From contig CAYJKJ010000017.1 in NCBI GenBank assembly GCA_964370715.1, forward strand, positions 1 to 60,517: a DNA stretch of 60,517 nucleotides, given 5' to 3'. This stretch comes from CAYJAY01 sp964370715. Its GTDB lineage: Bacteria > Bacillota > Clostridia > Oscillospirales > Ruminococcaceae. A model generated the notes under the pieces. That model was not told where the DNA came from, did not search any database, and worked only from the letters and a program-made list of their open reading frames with translations. The position numbers were made by a program, and so were the translations under genes. Shown in pieces: positions 53,139 through 60,517 of the stretch. The stretch's first letter is position 1, and the number at the start of each line of letters is the position of its first letter.

Positions 53139-56100
53139 TTATCCTTGAGCTCTCTTTTGGAGGATTTCCCATTTTTCTTTAGCACTTTCAACAGCGCTAT
53201 CGAATAGTTTTTCAGCTCTATCCGGGAATGTTCTTGTAAGCGAAGTATAACGAACTTCGTTTTTGATGAATTCCATGTAATCAGCCGAAGGAGCTTTGCT
53301 GTCGAGGATAAACGGATTTTTGCCTTGCTCTGTAAGTCTTGGATCGAAACGGAATAGGTGCCAATATCCTGCGGCAACCGCTCTCTTTGTTTCGTCTTGA
53401 GCGTTAGCAAGTCCGCCTTTGATTCCGTGGTTGATGCAAGGAGCGTAAGCGATAACGATCGAAGGACCGTTGTAGCTTTCTGCTTCGTGGAACGCTTTGA
53501 TACATTGGTTATAATCTGCGCCCATAGCAACTTGTGCTGTGTAGACGTAACCATAGCTCATAGCTATTGCAGCAAGGTCTTTTTTCTTGATATCTTTACC
53601 GGCAGCAGCAAACTGTGCAACAGCGCCTGTCGGTGTAGCTTTAGAAGATTGTCCGCCTGTATTTGAATAAACTTCGGTGTCAAATACTAGGATGTTGATA
53701 TCTTGTCCCGAAGCGATAACGTGATCAAGACCGCCGAAGCCGATATCATATGCCCAACCGTCTCCGCCGAAGCACCAAACGGATTTTTTGGCGAGGAAGT
53801 CTTTTGCGCCGATAACATTTTTCTCAGCGTCTGTTCCGGCATTGCCGATAGCAGCGATGAGTTTGTCGGTTGCAATTTTGTTAAGCGAACCATCGTTGTA
53901 TGACGAGAGATATTCTTGAGCAGCAGCTTTTTTGCTTTCATCGTTTGCTTTTTCAGCAATCTCTTTAACATTTTCAAGCGCACGCTCACGAAGAGCATTT
54001 TGAGCTAGGAACATTCCATAACCATACTCTGCGTTGTCTTCAAACAATGAGTTTGCCCAAGCGGGTCCTTTGCCTTGTTTGTTAACGGTGTATGGTGTAG
54101 AAGGAGCAGAACCACCCCAGATTGAAGAACAACCCGTTGCGTTTGCTATATACATTCTGTCGCCGAAAAGTTGTGTAACAAGTTTTGCGTAAGGAGTTTC
54201 TCCGCAACCTGCACAAGCACCCGAGAACTCGAGTAGAGGTTGTTTGAACTGGCTACCTTTAACGGTTTTGTCGTTGAATTTAGCAGCAACTTCGGGTTTT
54301 TCATCAAGCCCAACACAGTATGCGAAAACTTCTTGTTGTTGTTCTTGTGTTTCAAGAGGTTGCATTTCAAGCGCTTTTGCGCCCTTCATTCCCGGGCAAA
54401 CGTTTGCGCAGCTTCCGCAACCCGAACAATCGAGCGGAGAAACCGACATCGAGAATTTAAGGCCGGCAACACCCGTCATATCTTTTGTCATGAGGCCTTG
54501 CGGAGCTTTTGCAACTTCATCATCGTTAAGCGCTACAGGGCGGATAACTGCATGAGGACATACATATGCGCAGAAGTTACATTGGATACAGTTTTCAGGT
54601 TTCCAAGCAGGAACGTTAACTGCGATTCCGCGTTTTTCATAAGCCGAGCTACCTTGTTGCATATGTCCGTCTTCACGTCCGACAAACGTTGAAACAGGTA
54701 GGTGTGTTCCTTGAAGTCTTCCGATTGGTTCATGGATATCTTCAACGAATTTAACGAGTTCTGCTCTGTCGCCTGTGATGTTAGCGCAAGCTTTTTCGCC
54801 GCTTGCGTTTTTCCAAGATTCGGGAACATCGATTTTAACAAGAGCATCAGAACCTTTGTCGATAGCGTCGAAGTTCATTTGAACAACAGCTTTACCTTTT
54901 GCACCGTAGGTTTTTTCAGCCATTTCTTTCATGTATTTAACAGCATCAGCTTCCGGTATGATTTTAGCAAGTTGGAAGAATGCCGATTGAAGAACAAGGT
55001 TGTATTTTCCGCGAAGACCTAGTTCTTTATCGATTGCATAAGCATTGATTGTGTATAGGTTGATGTTGTTATCAGCGATATATTTTTTATCTTTTGCCGG
55101 GAGTTCTTGTTCGAGTTCAGCCATATCCCATTGGCAGTTGATAAGATATGTTCCGCCCGGTTTAATATCTTCAACGATATCATAACGGCCAACATACGAA
55201 GCGTTGTGGCAAGCAACAAAGTCTGCTTTGTTAACAAGATATGTTGAATGGATTTTGCTGTTTCCGAAACGAAGATGCGAGATAGTTACACCACCCGATT
55301 TTTTCGAATCGTATTCAAAATATGCTTGCGCTCTCATGTCGGTGTGGTCACCGATGATTTTAATAGAGCTTTTGTTTGCGCCAACAGTGCCGTCTGAACC
55401 TAGACCCCAGAACTTACAGCTTGTCATTCCTGCCGGAGTTGTGTCGGGATTTTCGGTTACTTCAAGCGAAAGGAATGTCACGTCGTCGGTTATACCAACT
55501 GTGAATGTCTTTTTGCCGTCTGCTTTTTCAGCGTTGCGGTAAACTGCGATGATTTGTGCCGGAGTTGTGTCTTTCGAACCTAGGCCATAGCGACCCGAAG
55601 AAAGGTTAACATCGGCAAATTTTGTTCCGCGAATAGCAGCAACAACATCAAGCCAAAGCGGTTCGCCAAGAGCGCCCGGTTCTTTTGTTCTGTCGAGTAC
55701 CGAGATGTTTTTAACGGTCGAAGGGATAGCTTCGATAAGTTTTGAAGCAACGAATGGGCGATAAAGACGAACTTTAATCACGCCGTATTTTCCGCCGGCT
55801 GCGTTAAGGTAATCGATTGTTTCGCCGATGGTGTCGCAAACCGAACCCATAGCGATAACAACGGTTTCAGCGTCGCTTGCGCCATAGTAGTTAAACAAAG
55901 CATAATCTGTTCCGATTCTTTTGTTAACTTCATTCATGTAGCCTTCAACAACTGCCGGGATTTCGTTGTAGAATTTGTTTGAAGCTTCTCTTGCTTGGAA
56001 GAAGATATCGGGGTTTTGCGCTGTTCCTCTGAGGATTGGGTGTTCCGGATTAAGAGCAGCTTTACGGAATGCATCGATAGCATCCATATCTACCATCTCT

Positions 56101-56675
56101 TTGAGTTCTTCATAGTCCCAAGCTTCGATTTTTTGAACTTCATGTGATGTTCTGAAACCATCGAAGAAATTAAGGAACGGAACTCTTCCTTTGATTGTCG
56201 AAAGGTGGGCAACCGGCGTTAGGTCCATAACTTCTTGAACACTGGCGGAAGCTAGCATTGCAAAACCGGTTTGGCGGCAGGCCATAACGTCGGAATGGTC
56301 GCCGAAAATAGAAAGAGCGTGGGATGCAACCGCACGAGCCGAAACATCTATAACGCAGGGAAGAAGTTCGCCGGCGATTTTATACATATTTGGGATCATG
56401 AGTAGAAGGCCTTGCGATGCTGTGAACGTTGTTGTTAAAGCACCAGCTGCTAGCGAACCGTGAACCGCTCCGGCAGCACCGGCTTCCGATTGCATTTCGA
56501 TAATTTTTGCTGTGTCACCGAATATGTTTTTAACGCCGTTAGCTGCGAACCCATCGCAGTAGTCAGCCATATTCGACGAAGGAGTAATGGGGTAGATTGC
56601 CGCAACTTCAGTAAAAGCATACGACACGTGGGCGGCGGCGTTGTTGCCGTCCATAGTTTTCATTTTTCTAGCCAT
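53139..56675 (-). CDS. nifJ: Pyruvate:ferredoxin (flavodoxin) oxidoreductase
   Basis: This single-chain PFOR oxidises pyruvate to acetyl-CoA, CO2 and reduced ferredoxin, a central step of anaerobic metabolism. The 1178-residue protein has the family's full length. It has the pyruvate-binding start (YPITPSSNMADY), two ferredoxin-type clusters (CIQCNFCAYVCPHAVIRP and CSGCGSCANVCPG), the proximal-cluster region ACAGCGETPYAKL, and the TPP site GDGWAYDIGFGGLDH with NTGGQSSKATPTG. I use ATG 56675; a TTG one codon earlier is better spaced from GGAG. Codon use is ordinary for the window. Confidence 0.97.
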   Translation of the reverse strand: MARKMKTMDGNNAAAHVSYAFTEVAAIYPITPSSNMADYCDGFAANGVKNIFGDTAKIIEMQSEAGAAGAVHGSLAAGALTTTFTASQGLLLMIPNMYKIAGELLPCVIDVSARAVASHALSIFGDHSDVMACRQTGFAMLASASVQEVMDLTPVAHLSTIKGRVPFLNFFDGFRTSHEVQKIEAWDYEELKEMVDMDAIDAFRKAALNPEHPILRGTAQNPDIFFQAREASNKFYNEIPAVVEGYMNEVNKRIGTDYALFNYYGASDAETVVIAMGSVCDTIGETIDYLNAAGGKYGVIKVRLYRPFVASKLIEAIPSTVKNISVLDRTKEPGALGEPLWLDVVAAIRGTKFADVNLSSGRYGLGSKDTTPAQIIAVYRNAEKADGKKTFTVGITDDVTFLSLEVTENPDTTPAGMTSCKFWGLGSDGTVGANKSSIKIIGDHTDMRAQAYFEYDSKKSGGVTISHLRFGNSKIHSTYLVNKADFVACHNASYVGRYDIVEDIKPGGTYLINCQWDMAELEQELPAKDKKYIADNNINLYTINAYAIDKELGLRGKYNLVLQSAFFQLAKIIPEADAVKYMKEMAEKTYGAKGKAVVQMNFDAIDKGSDALVKIDVPESWKNASGEKACANITGDRAELVKFVEDIHEPIGRLQGTHLPVSTFVGREDGHMQQGSSAYEKRGIAVNVPAWKPENCIQCNFCAYVCPHAVIRPVALNDDEVAKAPQGLMTKDMTGVAGLKFSMSVSPLDCSGCGSCANVCPGMKGAKALEMQPLETQEQQQEVFAYCVGLDEKPEVAAKFNDKTVKGSQFKQPLLEFSGACAGCGETPYAKLVTQLFGDRMYIANATGCSSIWGGSAPSTPYTVNKQGKGPAWANSLFEDNAEYGYGMFLAQNALRERALENVKEIAEKANDESKKAAAQEYLSSYNDGSLNKIATDKLIAAIGNAGTDAEKNVIGAKDFLAKKSVWCFGGDGWAYDIGFGGLDHVIASGQDINILVFDTEVYSNTGGQSSKATPTGAVAQFAAAGKDIKKKDLAAIAMSYGYVYTAQVAMGADYNQCIKAFHEAESYNGPSIVIAYAPCINHGIKGGLANAQDETKRAVAAGYWHLFRFDPRLTEQGKNPFILDSKAPSADYMEFIKNEVRYTSLTRTFPDRAEKLFDSAVESAKEKWEILQKRAQG

Positions 56676-56744
56676 CAAATTTTACACTCTCCAAAAAAAT
56701 AATAATTAAATGTGGGTTTTTAAACCACATAATTTCCACACACA

Positions 56745-56773
56745 ATTTTAACACTTATCCCTTAATAAGTAAA
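56745..56773 (-). promoter_or_regulatory. Promoter of PFOR
   Basis: On the minus strand TTTACT (56773-56768), 17 bp and TAAAAT (56750-56745). A hairpin ATGTGG/CCACAT lies between it and the start. The rest of 56774-57201 is AT-rich with no gene seen. Confidence 0.4.
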
Positions 56774-57090
56774 GCGATAATCCCCGTAAATAAAAAAGTT
56801 TTTTATTTAGGGACATTCATATAGAAAAAACAGCAAATTAATACCAATAAAAGGTTTGGCGAAAAAAATATTTTTATAAAAACACGCCCATATAAATAGA
56901 TGCAATTTTTAGCCGCCAGTTCAACTAGTTTTTCGAAACAACTTCATTTTATGACTATTTTTGTTCTATTTATTACACACTAAACTTCCCTCAATTTTTT
57001 TGCTTAATTTTTACCTTTAATATAAATTAAAAATTTGTTAACAAAATATAATAAAATTTATCTACAAAGTTTTTTTATTTTTAAAATAAA

Positions 57091-57110
57091 AAAACTCCGT
57101 CTGACGTCGG
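57091..57110 (-). terminator. Terminator-like hairpin of unknown origin
   Basis: On the minus strand the stem ACTCCG/CGGAGT is followed by seven T. No minus-strand gene ends here; it might stop antisense transcription from the sensor gene or mark a small RNA. Confidence 0.45.
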
Positions 57111-57201
57111 AGATAATGTTGGTTTGGCAAGTTTAAGCACCAAGCGAGAAACTATTAATTGCTATGCTTTTCGTTGTTTTGTATGGGATGGTTGTATTTA
57201 T

Positions 57202-60081
57202 ATGATTTTGAAAAAATTTATTTCTTTTTACCTAATGTTGATTATTCTGCTAGTGTTTTTGCCTTTTGAAACTTCGGCAAAACAACAAAAGCAGATAATA
57301 ACGGTTGGATATTCTCCGGAATACAACAATTTTATCAGCGACCTTAACAGCGTTTCGGAAAAAGGTTATGGCTATGATGTTTTTAAAAAAATAGAGGAAA
57401 CCAGCAACTATCAATTCCATTTTATCCCGATCAATGGCGATCTTGTCGAGGCGGTCGAAACCCAAAAAGTTGATATCGCAGGCTATGTTAACAAAACCAA
57501 CACGCTTGAAACAAGGGTTCTTTTTTCCGAAGTCCCACACAGCAAAAACTATATACTCCTGTCTGCCAATGATGACACAATTTTATACAACGATGCTGCT
57601 GCGCTAAACGGAAAAACAATAGCAACGTTCCACGATAATGTAGCCCAAGAATCCCTTGATAGATATCTCGACTTCTATGATGTTTCTGCTGATGTTATCT
57701 ATGGAAATATGGTTGACTATCTTGATCTTGATGCTGATTTTTATGTCTCGCTTTCAGACCGCCGAGGAACAAAAAACAATGTTTTGAATCTTGGTGTATA
57801 TAGCTATTATCTCATCTCTTCTAAACAAAACGAAGATCTTCTCCAAAAAATCGACACCATATTTCTTGATATAGCGTCTACCGAAGGAAGTTTGTTTCTT
57901 GAACTTGAAGAAGCATACATAGCAAAAAATGTTGAACTCATCCATAGGTCATTAAGCCCGGGCGAAGCTTTGCAACTAAGGCAACGCCCCCTAGAGGTTG
58001 GATACAATCCGAAGTATGCGCCGATTTCGTTCACCGATGAAAACGGCGAACCGGATGGAATTATGATAGACACCCTTAATATGTTTGCCGAAAACTATGG
58101 GTTCGAGATAAACTACCATCCGTATAACCTTTCGGATGATGATGAGAAACACAACCAATACGACATTCTTGCAACGATATACGGAGACCCCGAAAACGAC
58201 CTCAACCATTTTGTTGCTACCGAGGCATACTATCATATGCCGATGTTTGCGCAGGTTCAATATGACAGCTCTATCAACAACGTTGAAACATCGGATATCC
58301 TACAAAGCGCAAAAAAAGTTGGTTTGTTGCGATACCATTCGATAGACTATCTGAAAATTATTAGCGCAATTCCCGAAAGCGAATTGGTTTTCTATGATGA
58401 TTGGCATATGTTACTCGATGACTTTGCCGATTTAAAGCTTGATATGCTTTTATCTACCGAAAGTTCTTCGAGCTATGCCGAGCTTTATCTTAAAGATGTT
58501 GAAAGAACAACGATAGACACCGATCTTAGTATACCGTTGCAATTTTTCATCTCAAAAGATATTTCGGAACAGTATCTACACATATTTAATGTAATGCTAG
58601 ACAATTTTGGCGAATCAACCTACCGAAATATTATCAACAACCAAGCATCGGTTTTTTATCCCGAGCCAACCTTTAAAGACCATATTGAAAATAATTGGTA
58701 CTACTACACCGTTTTCATCGTTTTAGCGGTTGTTGTGAGTTCGGTTGTGTTCCATTACCAACAAAAAAAGAAACGAGAGACTATAGACAAAGCATACAAC
58801 ACCGATGCGCTAACCGGTTTTTTAGCTATGCATAAATTCAACGAAAAACTAGAGCAAGTTATTAAATCCGCAAAACCGGGGGAATATGAGATAATCTCGT
58901 TTGATGTTGATATGTTTAAGATGATAAACACCCATTATAGCAACGAGCGAGGAACCGAAGTTATAATGGCGATAGCAGACGGGCTTAATCAAGTGTTTAA
59001 CCAACGAGATGTTTTTATAACGAGAAGAACCGCCGACCAATTTTTCATACTGCGCAAAACTTTAAACAGCAAGGATATGAAAGATGTCTACAACGAGGAT
59101 ATTCTTCCTCGTTTAAAATTGGTTTTAGGAAACAAAAGCAACATCAGTATGTCGTTTGGGAACGTTATTATTGATAACGTTGAAGAAAACCCAACAACGC
59201 TTATCGGGCAAGCCGACAGCGCAAGAAGCCACGGAAAAGGCAACCATTCTTCAACGTTTATAACGTTTGACGACAGCATGAAAAAACTTTATAAAAACAA
59301 GATTGATTTCACCTTTAGGATGGAACAAGCGCTTAAAAACTATGAGTTTAAAGTTTTCTATCAACCCAAAATCAATTTTCACAGCCTTAAAATTGATGGA
59401 GCGGAAGCGTTGGTTAGATGGTTTCCAAATGAAAAAAATCCAATATATCCAAACGACTTTATTCCGGTGTTTGAAGAAAATGGATTTATAAAATCACTGG
59501 ATCTTTTTGTCTTTAAACAGGTTTGCGAGTTTATTAGCAAAAACAGCGACACGATAAACATACCTAGGATTTCAGTTAACCTTTCAGCACACACCCTTCT
59601 TGCGGAAAACACCATCGACCAAATAGTTGAGATTTCCAAAAGCTATGACATTAAACATCAACAACTAGAGCTAGAGATAACCGAAAGCGCTATGGTGTTG
59701 AACGACAGCCCCCTTATATCGAGGGTGACAGCTCTTAAAATGTTGGGGTTTTTGATATCGATTGATGATTTTGGCGCCGGCGTTTCGTCGCTTAATCGAC
59801 TGGGAACTATGGAAGCTAGCATTCTTAAACTCGACAAGGAGTTCTTCCGTTCCGCCGATTCTAGCGAAAAAAGCGTTGTTATTATCCAAGACGTTATATC
59901 GATGGCGAAACATCTCAACATGACGGTCGTTGCGGAGGGGGTTGAAACGATTGGGCAAGCATTGTGGCTTAAAGAGATGGACTGCGACTATGCCCAAGGT
60001 TTTTATTTTGAAAGACCGATGGATCAAGACAAGTTTAAGCAACTTCTTATCCAAGATAAAATTTATGATATTGAAACGTAA
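57202..60081 (+). CDS. Receptor c-di-GMP phosphodiesterase: tandem SBP_bac_3, degenerate GGDEF, EAL (second copy)
   Basis: The 959-residue protein has the same plan as the gene at 45223: signal peptide, two type-3 binding domains (about 30-260 and 275-480), a membrane segment (about 499-517), a GGDEF-like domain with TADQF (610-614) in place of GGDEF, and an intact EAL domain (EAL 735-737, SVNLSA, ELEITES, SIDDFGAG, KLDKEFF, AEGVET, QGFYF). The ATG at 57202 starts a clear signal peptide; the site before it is weak (GGGATGG). An earlier in-frame start would put 26 odd residues in front. Ligand unknown. Confidence 0.8.
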   Translation: MILKKFISFYLMLIILLVFLPFETSAKQQKQIITVGYSPEYNNFISDLNSVSEKGYGYDVFKKIEETSNYQFHFIPINGDLVEAVETQKVDIAGYVNKTNTLETRVLFSEVPHSKNYILLSANDDTILYNDAAALNGKTIATFHDNVAQESLDRYLDFYDVSADVIYGNMVDYLDLDADFYVSLSDRRGTKNNVLNLGVYSYYLISSKQNEDLLQKIDTIFLDIASTEGSLFLELEEAYIAKNVELIHRSLSPGEALQLRQRPLEVGYNPKYAPISFTDENGEPDGIMIDTLNMFAENYGFEINYHPYNLSDDDEKHNQYDILATIYGDPENDLNHFVATEAYYHMPMFAQVQYDSSINNVETSDILQSAKKVGLLRYHSIDYLKIISAIPESELVFYDDWHMLLDDFADLKLDMLLSTESSSSYAELYLKDVERTTIDTDLSIPLQFFISKDISEQYLHIFNVMLDNFGESTYRNIINNQASVFYPEPTFKDHIENNWYYYTVFIVLAVVVSSVVFHYQQKKKRETIDKAYNTDALTGFLAMHKFNEKLEQVIKSAKPGEYEIISFDVDMFKMINTHYSNERGTEVIMAIADGLNQVFNQRDVFITRRTADQFFILRKTLNSKDMKDVYNEDILPRLKLVLGNKSNISMSFGNVIIDNVEENPTTLIGQADSARSHGKGNHSSTFITFDDSMKKLYKNKIDFTFRMEQALKNYEFKVFYQPKINFHSLKIDGAEALVRWFPNEKNPIYPNDFIPVFEENGFIKSLDLFVFKQVCEFISKNSDTINIPRISVNLSAHTLLAENTIDQIVEISKSYDIKHQQLELEITESAMVLNDSPLISRVTALKMLGFLISIDDFGAGVSSLNRLGTMEASILKLDKEFFRSADSSEKSVVIIQDVISMAKHLNMTVVAEGVETIGQALWLKEMDCDYAQGFYFERPMDQDKFKQLLIQDKIYDIET

Positions 60082-60246
60082 AGCCAAAACTATACCCATG
60101 CATAACAACTTCGGCAAGCTAAGCTGTTATACAGCGAATTTGTCGAGGTTTTTTGTTTGCAAAACTCTTGATTTTATGATAAAATACCACAAAAGCTATC
60201 AATAGGCGACTGATTGTTTTTTTGCAAACAGTCGAAATTAAACAAA

Positions 60247-60283
60247 GCTTATATTTATAAAAATAAATTTTATAAATATAAGC
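60247..60283. other. AT-only 16-bp palindromic hairpin
   Basis: GCTTATATTTATAAAA (60247-60262) pairs perfectly with TTTTATAAATATAAGC (60268-60283). It may act as a terminator for the second sensor gene, but it lacks a T-run. Confidence 0.5.
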
Positions 60284-60287
60284 GTGT

Positions 60288-60413
60288 CAAAAAAGGTATA
60301 CCCTGAAAAATATTGCACAAAATTATAAAAATACTGGTAGGGGGCGATGCCCACATCGTCCCGTTCCAGGGCATTTGTGCTGATTTTCGGGAGGAGAATC
60401 CGCTCCTCCTATC
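60288..60413 (+). repeat. Mosaic hairpin repeat, copy 4
   Basis: The block holds GGTATACCCT (matching 33237-33246), the stretch 60322-60395 that closely matches 33037-33112 with its GGGCGATG/CATCGTCCC hairpin, and a GGGAGGAG-type end (GAGGAG with CTCCTC). No gene is seen in 60082-60517. Confidence 0.7.
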
Positions 60414-60451
60414 TTGTTTTTTGCCACCATCAAACGCTATGAATCTGTTGA

Positions 60452-60505
60452 TGTCAGGGGGCGTGTGGGGGTTTTTCGACTAACCCCCAGTGACGCCCCC
60501 CGACA
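60452..60505. other. Very stable GC-rich hairpin at the window end
   Basis: Three stacked stems pair: TGTC (60452-60455) with GACA (60502-60505), GGGGGCGT (60457-60464) with ACGCCCCC (60493-60500), and TGGGGGTT (60466-60473) with AACCCCCA (60482-60489). That makes 20 base pairs in an otherwise AT-rich region. Confidence 0.8.
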
Positions 60506-60517
60506 CCCCCCCACTTC

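Noticed and set aside
57060..57201. Cyclic-di-GMP riboswitch upstream of the second EAL gene
   Set aside because: I found no GEMM-I or GEMM-II core sequence; only a minus-strand terminator-like hairpin is visible.

Overview
The window looks like the origin-proximal part of a chromosome from an anaerobic, low-GC Gram-positive (Bacillota, class Clostridia; a gut-type Oscillospirales or Lachnospirales relative is an inference). The reasons are the order dnaA-dnaN-recF-remB-gyrB-gyrA, nearby parA/parB with parS-like sites, a cdaR-ftsE-ftsX-envC cluster, pyruvate:ferredoxin oxidoreductase, PadR/DUF4097 and RsgI-type regulation, and no outer-membrane genes. TAA, TAG and TGA all end intact genes. 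One 100-N scaffold gap (16178-16277) lies inside a gene.

Layout. 1-11.6 kb: tRNA-Arg(ACG), a P-loop ATPase, then the replication block on the plus strand with a candidate oriC between dnaA and dnaN, ending in an FMN-dependent hydroxy-acid oxidizing enzyme. 11.6-17.5 kb: envelope and regulatory genes: a D,D-carboxypeptidase-like enzyme, a YhfC-like membrane protease, a PadR/HAAS/DUF4097 operon behind a palindromic operator, and a lipoprotein with FKBP/trigger-factor-like domains and a very Asp-rich tail. 17.6-23.2 kb: threonine ammonia-lyase, then a CdaR-type regulator with ftsE, ftsX and an EnvC-like M23 hydrolase. 23.2-26.1 kb: a 1.2-kb repeat-rich spacer with three parS-like palindromes, followed by parA-parB. 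26.3-32.7 kb: serS, an SGNH-like membrane protein, a DUF4358/transglutaminase lipoprotein, a small DUF6935-like protein, a reductive-dehalogenase/QueG-like iron-sulfur protein and a GNAT. 33.4-37.0 kb: a MacAB-type ABC exporter whose adaptor gene has an in-frame TAG. 37.2-41.3 kb: ddl, murI, a DUF1934 gene and argS. 41.5-44.8 kb: tRNA-His, tRNA-Arg(TCT), tRNA-Gly and secA, all on the minus strand. 45.2-60.1 kb: two long sensor proteins, each with two periplasmic binding domains, a degenerate GGDEF and an intact EAL domain. Between them lie a membrane glycosyltransferase-like protein, a secreted LRR-like protein, an ECF sigma/anti-sigma/secreted-protein operon and PFOR. The window ends in another repeat cluster and a very stable GC-rich hairpin.

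How the parts relate. Replication initiation (dnaA/oriC), sliding clamp, gyrase and chromosome segregation (parABS) lie within 26 kb. Cell-wall growth and division are served by ftsEX-envC, ddl, murI, the carboxypeptidase and secA. Regulation of the surface and lifestyle is suggested by the PadR operon, the ECF/RsgI operon and the two c-di-GMP phosphodiesterase-type receptors.

The intergenic spaces carry a mosaic family of hairpin-rich repeats (about 15.8, 23.6-24.0, 26.1, 33.0-33.3 and 60.3 kb). Their stems show paired base changes between copies. No insertion sequence, prophage or CRISPR array was seen.
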